From Chitinophagaceae bacterium (GTDB taxonomy: Bacteria; Bacteroidota; Bacteroidia; Chitinophagales; Chitinophagaceae), in contig JADGPX010000003.1 in assembly GCA_017882215.1 (NCBI GenBank), positions 1 to 34,611 on the forward strand: a stretch of 34,611 bases of DNA, in the 5' to 3' direction. Shown here one piece after another: positions 19,834-29,213 of this stretch. Below the pieces are notes generated by a model. That model made no database searches and was not told the origin of the DNA. It saw nothing but the letters and a program-made list of their open reading frames with translations. The translations under genes were made by a program, and so were the position numbers. How positions within the stretch are numbered: the stretch's first letter is position 1; every line of letters begins with the position of its first letter.

Positions 19834-19915
19834 AGTCATTAGTCAATAAGTCATTAAATAAATAATTAATTTATTCTTTTCATGATAATGGCTAATGACT
19901 TATTGACCAATGACT
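19834..19915. repeat. Long imperfect inverted repeat downstream of atpG
   Basis: AGTCATTAGTCAATAAGTCATTA (19834-19856) vs reverse complement of TAATGACTTATTGACCAATGACT (19893-19915): 22/23 match. Confidence 0.8.
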
Positions 19916-19934
19916 AATTACCAATTGACCTTTT

Positions 19935-20567
19935 ATGGATTTAAGTACAATCATTCCACATATTGAAGCATTAATTTTTGCCAGTGATAAACCATTGAGC
20001 ACTCTGGAATTAGTGGACCTTATAAACAATGCTTTGGGATTTATAGAAGACAAGGCAACACTTGAGCAGGTGGAATCTGCTATAGAAGCCATACGTGAAA
20101 AATATGATTCAGAATTTTATGCTTTTGAAATGAAAGAAAGCGGAGGCGGCTGGCAATTTCTTACTAAAAAAGAGTTTCATAAAACTATTGCACAACTTAA
20201 TGCTGATAAATATTTAAAAAAATTGTCTACAGCGGCATTGGAAACTTTATCTATCATAGCTTATAAGCAGCCCATCACAAAAAGTGAGATTGAAAATATC
20301 CGCGGAGTGAATTGTGATTATGCCGTACAGAAATTATTAGAAAAAGAACTGGTTATTATTGCCGGCAGAAAAGAAGATGCAGTTGGTAAGCCTCTCATCT
20401 ATACAACTTCAAAATCTTTTATGGATTATTTCGGGATAAACAGTGCTGATGAGCTTCCCAAAATAAAAGAAGTGCTGATGGAAGAATTAGTTGAAGCTAC
20501 TAAAATTCATAATGAAGAATCTTCAAAGCCAAAACAGGAAGAGCCAATTGAAGAAATAGAAAAATAA
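19935..20567 (+). CDS. scpB: SMC-Scp complex subunit ScpB
   Basis: IEALIFASDKPLSTLELVDLI, LSTAALETLSIIAYKQPITKSEIENIRGVNCDYAVQKLLEKELVIIAGRKEDAVGKPLIYTTS. Confidence 0.95.
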   Translation: MDLSTIIPHIEALIFASDKPLSTLELVDLINNALGFIEDKATLEQVESAIEAIREKYDSEFYAFEMKESGGGWQFLTKKEFHKTIAQLNADKYLKKLSTAALETLSIIAYKQPITKSEIENIRGVNCDYAVQKLLEKELVIIAGRKEDAVGKPLIYTTSKSFMDYFGINSADELPKIKEVLMEELVEATKIHNEESSKPKQEEPIEEIEK

Positions 20568-20611
20568 TAATTCATCCGAATTTATTACTTGCCAAATCGT
20601 ACATCGTAAAT

Positions 20612-20640
20612 CCCCGCCTGACCGAATCAGTCGGGCAGGG
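20612..20640. repeat. Palindromic element CCCCGCCTGACCGAATCAGTCGGGCAGGG
   Basis: Same family as 3490-3518, 29221-29249 and 31082-31105. Confidence 0.75.
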
Positions 20641-20667
20641 TACATAGGAATAATGTAAATTCGCCTC

Positions 20668-21876
20668 ATGTCAAAAGTTTTATCAAACACAGAGTTGGCA
20701 AACATTGCTGATGAATTTGGCACGCCGGTTTATGTTTATGATGCAGAAAAAATAAAGGAACAATACAATAAGCTCATCACAGCATTTAAAAATACTGACA
20801 CTGTTTTTTTTTACGCATGTAAGGCATTAACTAATATTAATATTCTACAGTACATTAAATCATTAGGACCTAATGTAGACTGCAGTTCTATTAACGAAGT
20901 TAAGCTCGCATTACATGCAGGTTTTCCTCCTGAAAGAATTTTATATACATCAAACGGTATTGCATTCAGCGAAATTGAAGAAGCGAAAGATCTTGGCGTT
21001 ATTATAAACATTGACAGCCTTTCAAACCTTGAAAAATTTGGAAAAAAATTCGGACATAGCTATCCTATAGGGATTCGTTTGCGCCCCAACATTATGGCAG
21101 GCGGGCATATAAAAATTTCTACCGGGCACGAAAAAAGCAAATTCGGAATTCCTGTAGAACAAACTGATCAAATAATTTCTGTTGTTGACAAATACAATAT
21201 TTATATCAACGACCTGCATATACATACCGGCAGCGAAATAGAAAATGTAGATGTTTTTGTAAAAGGCATTGAAGTATTATTTGATATCATACCTCATTTC
21301 AGAGAACTGAAGGTTATTGACCTTGGCGGAGGATTTAAAGTCCCTTATCAAAAAGATGATACTGAAACTGATATTAATTTATTGGCTCAAAAAGTAAATG
21401 AATTATTTGCTTCACATCCTAATCCTGGTGGCAGGCCTTTGCAGGTTTGGTTTGAGCCGGGTAAATTTTTGGTTAGCGAGTGTGGATATTTCATTACAAA
21501 AGTAAACGTAATAAAAGAAACCACTGCGGCAACATTCGTGAGTGTTGATAGTGGGTTTAATCATCTTATCCGTCCTATGTTTTATGACGCTTATCATCGC
21601 ATACAAAATATCACTAACCCCGGTGGTGCCGAAAAAATATATTCTGTTGTTGGGAACATTTGTGAGACTGATACTTTTGCATGGGACAGAAAATTAAATG
21701 AAGTTAGAGAAGGCGATTATTTGGTTTTTTATAATGCAGGTGCTTATGGATTTCAGATGTCATCTAATTATAATTCAAGATTAAAGCCTGCGGAAGTGTT
21801 TGTAGAAAATGGTAAGACAAAATTAATCAGGCAAAGAGATGTTTTCGAGGATCTTTTAAAAAATCAGATTATTTAA
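20668..21876 (+). CDS. lysA: Diaminopimelate decarboxylase
   Basis: FGTPVYVYDAEKIKEQY, FFYACKALTNINIL, HIHTGSEI, VIDLGGGFKVPY, EPGKFLVSECGYF, ICETDTFAWDRKL. Confidence 0.95.
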   Translation: MSKVLSNTELANIADEFGTPVYVYDAEKIKEQYNKLITAFKNTDTVFFYACKALTNINILQYIKSLGPNVDCSSINEVKLALHAGFPPERILYTSNGIAFSEIEEAKDLGVIINIDSLSNLEKFGKKFGHSYPIGIRLRPNIMAGGHIKISTGHEKSKFGIPVEQTDQIISVVDKYNIYINDLHIHTGSEIENVDVFVKGIEVLFDIIPHFRELKVIDLGGGFKVPYQKDDTETDINLLAQKVNELFASHPNPGGRPLQVWFEPGKFLVSECGYFITKVNVIKETTAATFVSVDSGFNHLIRPMFYDAYHRIQNITNPGGAEKIYSVVGNICETDTFAWDRKLNEVREGDYLVFYNAGAYGFQMSSNYNSRLKPAEVFVENGKTKLIRQRDVFEDLLKNQII

Positions 21877-21893
21877 ATTCTTATTTAGTAATA

Positions 21894-22382
21894 ATGAATT
21901 CCTCAACAGAAAAATTTATAAAAATGGTAAAGCATCCTGTAAAATTCAGGATGTTTTTATTTGCAAAACTTCCTGCTGCATTTTTTTCAGGAGTAAGAAT
22001 TAAAGAAATTGATGAAGGAAGATCGGTTGTAAGTGTCCCCTACAAATGGTTAACGCAAAATCCATTCAGGTCAACTTATTTTGCATCACTTGCAATGGCT
22101 GCAGAAATGAGCACAGGAGTATTGGGAATGATGCATGTTTACAAAAGAAAACCTTTGGTTTCAATGCTGATAACAAATATGGAAGCATCGTATTTTAAAA
22201 AAGCAACAGGTAAAACTTTTTTTGTTTGTGAAGATGGTAAACAAATTCATGATGCAATTGAAGAATCAATAGCTACAAGAGAACCCAAAAGCATTACAGT
22301 AAAATCTACCGGCACAAATAAAAACGATGAAGTGATTGCAGCGTTTTTATTTACATGGTCGTTCAAAGTAAAAAAGATTTAA
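21894..22382 (+). CDS. DUF4442-like hotdog-fold (putative thioesterase) protein
   Basis: PVKFRMFLFAKLPAAFFSGVRIKEIDEGRSVVSVPYKWLTQNPFRSTYFASLAMAAEMSTGVL. Confidence 0.8.
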   Translation: MNSSTEKFIKMVKHPVKFRMFLFAKLPAAFFSGVRIKEIDEGRSVVSVPYKWLTQNPFRSTYFASLAMAAEMSTGVLGMMHVYKRKPLVSMLITNMEASYFKKATGKTFFVCEDGKQIHDAIEESIATREPKSITVKSTGTNKNDEVIAAFLFTWSFKVKKI

Positions 22383-22449
22383 AGAATTTTTGTTTGCTAC
22401 CTTCATCACAGTTATTCATTTTATAACTTCATTTTATAATTCTCAATTT

Positions 22450-23853
22450 ATGAAGATTGCTTTTCACGGCGCAGCCAGAACGGTAACAGGCTCTAAACAT
22501 TTGCTCACCTTATCCAACGGAAAAAAATATTTACTCGATTGCGGAATGTTCCAGGGCATGGGTAAAGAAACCGAGGCTTTAAATCGTGAATTTGGTTTTG
22601 ATGCTGCTGCAGTTGATTATCTTATTTTATCTCATGCCCATATTGATCATTGCGGGTTAATTCCAAAGTTGGTTAAAGATGGCTTTAAAGGAAAAATATT
22701 TGCCACAGATGCAACAAAAGATCTTTCAGCAATATTAATGGAAGACAGTGCAGGCATTCAGGAGAATGATCTGAAATTTGTAAATAAGCGCAGAGCTGCT
22801 GAAGGAAAATCTTACTTATTGCCATTGTACACAACTGAAGATGCATTAAAAGCAGTTGACCATTTTGAAATTGTAGAATATAATCAATGGTTTGCCATTG
22901 ATGAAAGTGTGCAGGTGATGTATAAAGATGCCGGGCATATTATAGGAAGTGCAACAGTGCATTTAAAAATTAAAGAGAACGGAAAAGAAACACGATTAAC
23001 ATTTTCCGGGGATGTAGGCAGATACAGAGATGTTATTCTAAAATCACCTGATGAGTTTCCGCAGGCAGATTATATTTTACTGGAATCAACTTATGGTAAC
23101 AGTTTACACGAACAGATAACAGGCACAAATGATCTATTACTTCAATGGATAATTAAAACATGTTTGCAGAAAAAAGGGAAACTGATTATTCCTGCATTTA
23201 GCGTTGGGCGTACACAGGAAATTTTATTTGCATTAAATCAATTGGAATCTGAAAATCGATTACCCAATCTGACATACATCGTAGATAGCCCGTTAAGCCA
23301 GGAAGCAACACAGGTAATAAAAAGCTATCCTCAGTATTTTAATACAACTATTCAAAAATTAATTGAGACTGATAATGATCCTTTCAATTTTAAAGGATTA
23401 AAATTTACTAAAACAGTTGAAGAAAGTAAACAGCTTAACTACAGCAAAGAGCCGCTGGTAATTATTTCAGCAAGCGGTATGGCAGAAGCCGGAAGGGTTA
23501 AGCACCACATCAGCAACAACATTGAGAACAGCCGCAACACAATTTTATTTACCGGTTATTGTGAGCCAAATTCTTTAGGCGGAAGATTAAAACTGCATCC
23601 AAAAGAAGTGAATATTTTTGGCGCTCCACATGAAGTAAATGCAGAGATTGCAGAGATAAGAAGTATGAGCGCTCATGGAGATTATAATGATCTTTGCCAA
23701 TGGCTTGCCTGCCAGGATCCAAAACAAGTGAAGAAATTATTTTTAGTGCATGGCGAATATAAGGTACAGCAGTACTTTCAGCAAAGGCTTATCAGCAAAG
23801 GTTTTGCAGATGTTGAAATACCGGAAAGGCATTATGAAATTGGGTTGATATAA
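22450..23853 (+). CDS. MBL-fold beta-CASP RNA exonuclease/endonuclease family protein
   Basis: LLDCGMFQGMGKE, LSHAHIDHCGLIPKL, GHIIGSATVHLKI, FSGDVGR, LESTYGNSLH, ASGMAEAGRVKHH, MSAHGDYNDLCQWL; likely start MKIAFHGAARTVTGSKH. Confidence 0.94.
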   Translation: MKIAFHGAARTVTGSKHLLTLSNGKKYLLDCGMFQGMGKETEALNREFGFDAAAVDYLILSHAHIDHCGLIPKLVKDGFKGKIFATDATKDLSAILMEDSAGIQENDLKFVNKRRAAEGKSYLLPLYTTEDALKAVDHFEIVEYNQWFAIDESVQVMYKDAGHIIGSATVHLKIKENGKETRLTFSGDVGRYRDVILKSPDEFPQADYILLESTYGNSLHEQITGTNDLLLQWIIKTCLQKKGKLIIPAFSVGRTQEILFALNQLESENRLPNLTYIVDSPLSQEATQVIKSYPQYFNTTIQKLIETDNDPFNFKGLKFTKTVEESKQLNYSKEPLVIISASGMAEAGRVKHHISNNIENSRNTILFTGYCEPNSLGGRLKLHPKEVNIFGAPHEVNAEIAEIRSMSAHGDYNDLCQWLACQDPKQVKKLFLVHGEYKVQQYFQQRLISKGFADVEIPERHYEIGLI

Positions 23854-23861
23854 ACTTTCGC

Positions 23862-23913
23862 AGACCTTGAAGGTTTTTGCAGACCTTGAAGGTTTCTAAA
23901 ACCTTCAAGGTCT
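23862..23913. repeat. AGACCTTGAAGGTTT repeat: two direct copies and one inverted copy (15-bp perfect stem, CTA loop)
   Basis: 23862-23876 and 23881-23895 AGACCTTGAAGGTTT; 23899-23913 AAACCTTCAAGGTCT. Confidence 0.9.
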
Positions 23914-23929
23914 AATACAATAAATCTAA

Positions 23930-24612
23930 CTCCGCCTTTTAAGGCGGAGAAATAATAAAAAAACGTAATGGGCTTTAGCCCTGATAATTATGTCCTTCGT
24001 AAAAGTAATGATACATGCAGTATGGGGTACAAAAAACCGTGAACCATACTTAATGAATGCTGTCAGGCAAAAAATCATTCAGCATATAAAAGACAATGCA
24101 AAGTCAAAACAAATTTATATAGACACTATCAACGGTCACAATGATCATCTACATTGTCTTTTCGGATTAAATGCAGATATGAGCATTTCAAAGGTTATGC
24201 AACTCATAAAAGGAGAATCTGCTTTTTGGGTGAATAAAGAAGAAATAATAAAGACAAAATTTGAATGGGCTGATGAATATTTTGCAGTGTCAGTAAGCGA
24301 ATCAATGATTGATAAAGTAAGAGTGTATATAAATAATCAGGAAGAGCATCATAAAAAAATAACTTTTGCTCAGGAATATGAAAATTTTATTAAGCAATAT
24401 AATTTCAATATTCATGGCTAAAGCCATTACTACATTTAGCTTTGTCTCCGCCATAAATGGCGGAGTTAATACAAGAATTAATAGACTGCATATGAAATAT
24501 CGGGAGTATTCTTCCCCTTAAAAGGCAGAGCTAAACTAGCTTAGCCATAAAATTTATTAACTCCACCTTTTAAGGCGGAGAAACAAGGTTAATAACAAAT
24601 CCGGCTTTAGCC
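23930..24612 (+). mobile_element. RAYT element with flanking REP-like palindromic units
   Basis: CTCCGCCTTTTAAGGCGGAG (23930-23949), GGGCTTTAGCCC (23970-23981), RAYT CDS, ATGGCTAAAGCCAT (24414-24427), CTCCGCCATAAATGGCGGAG (24446-24465), CTCCACCTTTTAAGGCGGAG (24561-24580), GGCTTTAGCC (24603-24612). Confidence 0.82.
23990..24421 (+). CDS. REP-associated tyrosine transposase (IS200/TnpA-like Y1 superfamily)
   Basis: MIHAVWGTKNREPYL, IDTINGHNDHLHCLFGL (HUH-like), SISKVMQLIKGESAFWVNK, FEWADEYFAVSVSESMIDKVRVYINNQEEHHKK. Confidence 0.92.
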   Translation: MSFVKVMIHAVWGTKNREPYLMNAVRQKIIQHIKDNAKSKQIYIDTINGHNDHLHCLFGLNADMSISKVMQLIKGESAFWVNKEEIIKTKFEWADEYFAVSVSESMIDKVRVYINNQEEHHKKITFAQEYENFIKQYNFNIHG

Positions 24613-24664
24613 ATGAATAAATAATTTGGTTTATTCATCAATAAACGACATCTAAAATTCTCTT

Positions 24665-26869
24665 ATGAAATATATTTTTCTTTTTTTGTTTCTTCCTCTA
24701 TTTTCTTTCTCCCAGCAATTTTCAAAAGAAGAAATAGCAAAGTTTGAATTACAGGCAAAACAAGTAACGATCATTCGTGATACATGGGGGATACCCCATA
24801 TTTATAGCAAAACCGATGCTGATGCAGTGTTTGGATTATTGTTTGCACAATGCGAAGATGATTTTAAAAGAGTGGAAATGAATGCGCTGGAAAATCTTGG
24901 GCGAACATCTGAAGCAACCGGTGAAAATAATTTATATGATGATCTGCAAATGCGTTTGATCTATGATTCGGTTGCTGCAATAAATGATTATAGAAAATGC
25001 CCGGCATGGTTTAAAAAATTATTGGATGCTTCTGCTGATGGAGTAAATTATTATCTGTATAAACATCCTGAAGTAAAGCCTGCTGCATTACATCGTTTTC
25101 AGCCGTGGTATGCACTCATGCGTACGAATGGAAGCATCTCTGCAACCAATACCGGCGGAGTAAGTGTGCAGGAAACTAAAAAATTTTATACAAACAATAA
25201 TTCAATATCTGATAATGATGAAACATCATTTATAAGAAAATTAAATGAAGAAGATTACCAAAATATAACAGGCTCCAACGGTTTTGCAGTTGCGCCATCA
25301 AAAACAAAATCTAAAAATGCAATCCTTTATATCAACCCACATGTTACTTTTTATTTCAGAAGCGAAGTGCATATGGTGAGTGATGAAGGATTAAATGCTT
25401 ACGGCGCAGTTACGTGGGGACAGTTTTTTGTTTTCCAGGGATTTAATCAGCATTGCGGCTGGATGCATACTTCAGGTATAGCAGACCTGGCTGATCTATA
25501 CATGGAAAAAATTGTAAAGAAAGACAATCAATTATTTTATAAATATGACAATACTTTAAAGCCTGTAACCAGCAAACAAATTACAATCAGTTATAAAAAA
25601 AATGATCAGCTGATTCCGCAAACTTTCACTGCATACTTTACACATCATGGGCCGGTAATGGCAAGCCGAAATGGAAAATGGTTAAGCCTGAAAGAAAATA
25701 ATCGTTCACTAAATGGACTGATGCAATCCTGGCTAAGAACAAAAGCAAAAAGCTTTACTGAATTTGAAAAAATAATGCAAATGCGTTCAAACACATCTGA
25801 CAATACTGTTTATGCAGATGATAAAGGAAACATTGCTTACTGGCATGGAAATTTTATTCCCATAAGAGATACGAAATATAATTGGTCGCAACCGGTAGAT
25901 GGAACAACATCAGCAACTGAATGGAAAGGAATTCATACTTTAAATGACATCGTACATGTTCATAATCCATCAACTGGCTGGATACAGAATTGTAACTCTA
26001 CACCATTCACTGTTTCAGGAAATGCAAGCCCGAATAAAAATAAATATCCTTTGTACATGGCGCCTGACGGAGAAAATCCACGGGCTGTAAATGCCATTCG
26101 TCTTTTAAGCAATGAAAATAATTTCACATTAGATAAGATGATTGAAACAGGCTACAATACTTATCTTTCTGCATTTGATATTTTACTGCCTTCGTTATTT
26201 ACAGCATACCAGGTAAAAAATGATATGGCAGATCAATCACTGAAGGAAGCTATAGAATTATTAAAAGAATGGGATAGAAAGTCTGCAACATCATCTGTTG
26301 CCACAACATTGGCTATTGAGTGGGCTACAAAACTTTCTCAAAAAATACCACCTCCGAAAACTGATGAAGAAAGAACAAATCTGATTGGGCGCCTTGAAAC
26401 AATGGCAAAAAATATTACTGCAAAAGAAAAAATAAATCTTTTGGAAGATGTGCTAACAGAATTGAAAAATAATTTCGATACATGGCAAGTTAAATGGGGA
26501 GAAATAAACCGTTACCAACGTCTTACAGCGGATCTTCAGCAAAAGTTTGATGATAATAAACCAAGCTTTCCTGTTGGCATGGCATCATCAGCATGGGGAT
26601 GTCTTCCTTCCTTCAGTACTGTTAAGCCATCCGGTTTAAAACATCGTTATGGAACAAGTGGTAATAGTTTTGTTGCAGCAGTTGAGTTTGGAAAAACAGT
26701 TAAAGCAAGATCAGTTGTAACAGGTGGCGAAGGAATGGATCCATCCTCAAAACATTTTCTTGATCAAACACCATTATATATCAATGGTACGTTTAAAGAT
26801 GTATGGTTTTATAAAGAAGATGTTCTAAAACACGTAGAAAGAAAATATCATCCGGGAAGCCCCCTCTAA
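24665..26869 (+). CDS. Penicillin acylase family protein (S45, Ntn hydrolase)
   Basis: Signal peptide; TIIRDTWGIPHIYSKTDADAVFGLLFAQCEDDFKRVEM; SNGFAVAPSKTKSKNAILYINPH (candidate autoprocessing G-S); GMASSAWGCLPSF. Confidence 0.92.
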   Translation: MKYIFLFLFLPLFSFSQQFSKEEIAKFELQAKQVTIIRDTWGIPHIYSKTDADAVFGLLFAQCEDDFKRVEMNALENLGRTSEATGENNLYDDLQMRLIYDSVAAINDYRKCPAWFKKLLDASADGVNYYLYKHPEVKPAALHRFQPWYALMRTNGSISATNTGGVSVQETKKFYTNNNSISDNDETSFIRKLNEEDYQNITGSNGFAVAPSKTKSKNAILYINPHVTFYFRSEVHMVSDEGLNAYGAVTWGQFFVFQGFNQHCGWMHTSGIADLADLYMEKIVKKDNQLFYKYDNTLKPVTSKQITISYKKNDQLIPQTFTAYFTHHGPVMASRNGKWLSLKENNRSLNGLMQSWLRTKAKSFTEFEKIMQMRSNTSDNTVYADDKGNIAYWHGNFIPIRDTKYNWSQPVDGTTSATEWKGIHTLNDIVHVHNPSTGWIQNCNSTPFTVSGNASPNKNKYPLYMAPDGENPRAVNAIRLLSNENNFTLDKMIETGYNTYLSAFDILLPSLFTAYQVKNDMADQSLKEAIELLKEWDRKSATSSVATTLAIEWATKLSQKIPPPKTDEERTNLIGRLETMAKNITAKEKINLLEDVLTELKNNFDTWQVKWGEINRYQRLTADLQQKFDDNKPSFPVGMASSAWGCLPSFSTVKPSGLKHRYGTSGNSFVAAVEFGKTVKARSVVTGGEGMDPSSKHFLDQTPLYINGTFKDVWFYKEDVLKHVERKYHPGSPL

Positions 26870-26870
26870 A

Positions 26871-26889
26871 TCTCCCCCGTTAGGGGAGA
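26871..26889. repeat. Palindrome TCTCCCC-CGTTA-GGGGAGA overlapping the end of the acylase gene region
   Basis: 7-bp perfect stem directly after the stop codon. Confidence 0.7.
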
Positions 26890-27096
26890 CTTGCTAACGC
26901 ACAAAGTGCAGTATTTGCTGAATACAGGATAGAAAGTACAAGAGAGTGACACAATCCCGCATTTGCGGGGCCATGAAAAACTTCTGCCGGCAACAAAAAT
27001 AAATTGCGAAAATTTGAAATACACCAAATAAGACCATCTGCAGCCATCATAAAAACCGCATCATTATTTTATCATTATCATCATTAAAATCATTGG

Positions 27097-27891
27097 TCAA
27101 TCTTTAGCTATCTTTTTATAACTCACAACAACACCACGAATTAATGAAGAGCTGAATCCCCGATGTTCCATTTCGTTTAAACCTGCTATGGTGCAGCCTT
27201 TCGGAGTAGTTACTTTATCAATTTCCTGCTCCGGGTGATTACCTGTTTGAATAAGCAATTCAGCAGAACCTTTAATAGTTTGTGCAGCAATAATGCTTGC
27301 GGTTTTAGCATCAAAACCAATTTCAATTCCACCTTGTATATTAGCCCTGATAAAACGTAAAGCATACGCAATACCGCAAGCCCCTAATACCGTTGCGGCT
27401 TCCATTAGTTTCTCATCAATTGTAATAACCTCGCCAAGATTTTTAAAAAGCTCATTTACATATTTTACTTCCTCTTGTGATGCATTGCTGCTGCAAATAC
27501 ACGTCATGCTTTGCTGTATAGCGATTGCTGTGTTAGGCATAGCACGAAAAAGTGGAAGTGTTTTTTGAATGATCTCCTGCATATCATTTATCAATACACC
27601 GGTTACAACTGATATAAAAATTTTATTAGTATCAAGATCGTTTTTAATTCCATTAAGTACATCAGCAACCTGGAAAGGTTTTACTGCCAGTATTACTACA
27701 TTACTTTTTCTTACAGCCTCATTGTTATTATCAGTTATTTCAATTCCTTTTTCTTTTAAAGATTGTAAAGTAGCTGTGTTACGTTTGGTAACAATAATTT
27801 CGGATGCTTTATTAAATTTGCTTTTCAATAATCCTTCGGCAATGGCAGAGCCAAGATTTCCTCCGCCGATGATGGCTATTCGCTTACTCAT
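27097..27891 (-). CDS. proC: Pyrroline-5-carboxylate reductase
   Basis: RIAIIGGGNLGSAIAEGLL, VILAVKPFQVADVL, FRAMPNTAIAIQQSMT, VTTPKGCTIAGLNEMEHRGFSSSLIRGV. Confidence 0.95.
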   Translation of the reverse strand: MSKRIAIIGGGNLGSAIAEGLLKSKFNKASEIIVTKRNTATLQSLKEKGIEITDNNNEAVRKSNVVILAVKPFQVADVLNGIKNDLDTNKIFISVVTGVLINDMQEIIQKTLPLFRAMPNTAIAIQQSMTCICSSNASQEEVKYVNELFKNLGEVITIDEKLMEAATVLGACGIAYALRFIRANIQGGIEIGFDAKTASIIAAQTIKGSAELLIQTGNHPEQEIDKVTTPKGCTIAGLNEMEHRGFSSSLIRGVVVSYKKIAKD

Positions 27892-27943
27892 TTGATTATA
27901 ATTTATTCAAAGGTAAGCAGATGAATTTTACTATTGTTGTGGA

Positions 27944-29188
27944 TCAAAATCTTTCAACTCTAAAAGCACTCATATCAATAGTAGTATTTTTTCTTCCAAT
28001 AATTTCAGTCACCAATTTTCCGGTGCCCGGAGCCAGCGAAACCCCCATCATTGCATGCCCACCTGCTATTACTACATTTTTAAAATTTTTTAGTCTACCA
28101 ATGTATGGTAATCCATCCGGTGTAACAGGCCGTAAGCCATGCCATATTTTATCAGCAGGTGGAAGATCAATTTTTAAACCGGGATAAAAATCTTTTACAG
28201 AATCATAAATGCCTTTCATACGTTTGGGCAGTATCGTTTCATTAATACCGCTTATTTCCATTGTGCCACCGATCCGTAGCTGTTGTCCCCATGGAGTCAT
28301 AGCGCATCTTCCTTCAATTAATATTGCAGGATAACGGATATTTTTTTCTACATGATCATACGTATAACTATATCCTTTGCCGGGCTGCAATAATAATTTC
28401 ACACCCATCATTTTTGCAACAGCCGGCAGCCAGCTTCCTGTTGCAATAACTAATTCTTCGCATTCAAATTTTCCTTTGTTGGTAACAACTGCAGAAATTT
28501 TATCATTCTTTTTCTCAAAGCAGGTAACTGTAGTATTCAATTGAAACTGCACTCCTTTATTTCCTAAATAATTTTTTAATGCTACCATAAATTTTTCGGG
28601 ATTTATGTGACAATCATCTCTAAATAGAACTGCGCCTGATACATTCAATTCAACATCCGGTTCTAATACCTGCACCTGTTCCTTATTCAAACGCTCCACT
28701 TTTAATCCAAGTTTTTCTGCATCATCTGCCAGGTGAAATTCATGATCTAAAGTTTTTTCTTCCCTGCACATCAGTAAACATCCCTTCTCTTCCATTAAAA
28801 AAGAATTTCCGATCTCATCTCTTATATCATTTATCAAATGCCTGCTTAGCTGTAAAATATTATTCAGATGCGGAGCATGTTTGGCAACTGTAGATGCATT
28901 GCTGTTCTTCCAGAAATGATAAGCCCATTGCATGAGTGGCAAGCTGAGCCTTGGTTTAATATAAAACGAGCTGCTACTGCGAAGCATATATCTAAGTCCT
29001 TCTGCAATTATTCCGGGTGAAGCCAAAGGAATAAAATGACTTGGAGAAAAATAACCCATGTTTCCGAATGAACAGCCATTAGTAATATCGCCTCTTTCGA
29101 TTACAGTAACTGCATATCCTTCCTTTTGCAAATAATATGCACAGTTTAATCCGATTATACCACCTCCAATTATTGTAATATTTTTCAT
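27944..29188 (-). CDS. FAD-dependent amino-acid oxidoreductase (DadA-like D-amino-acid dehydrogenase)
   Basis: NITIIGGGIIGLNCAYYLQKEGYAVTVIERGDI, GCSFGNMGYFSPSHFIPLASPGI, HGLRPVTPDGLPYIGRL, AGGHAMMGVSLAPGTGKLV. Confidence 0.92.
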   Translation of the reverse strand: MKNITIIGGGIIGLNCAYYLQKEGYAVTVIERGDITNGCSFGNMGYFSPSHFIPLASPGIIAEGLRYMLRSSSSFYIKPRLSLPLMQWAYHFWKNSNASTVAKHAPHLNNILQLSRHLINDIRDEIGNSFLMEEKGCLLMCREEKTLDHEFHLADDAEKLGLKVERLNKEQVQVLEPDVELNVSGAVLFRDDCHINPEKFMVALKNYLGNKGVQFQLNTTVTCFEKKNDKISAVVTNKGKFECEELVIATGSWLPAVAKMMGVKLLLQPGKGYSYTYDHVEKNIRYPAILIEGRCAMTPWGQQLRIGGTMEISGINETILPKRMKGIYDSVKDFYPGLKIDLPPADKIWHGLRPVTPDGLPYIGRLKNFKNVVIAGGHAMMGVSLAPGTGKLVTEIIGRKNTTIDMSAFRVERF

Positions 29189-29213
29189 TATGTAATCTTC
29201 ATTTATTCTTTAC

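Noticed and set aside
23862-23913. Possible CRISPR-like array (repeated AGACCTTGAAGGTTT)
   Set aside because: Only three short copies, one inverted, no spacers of regular length and no cas genes. No CRISPR array seen anywhere in the window.
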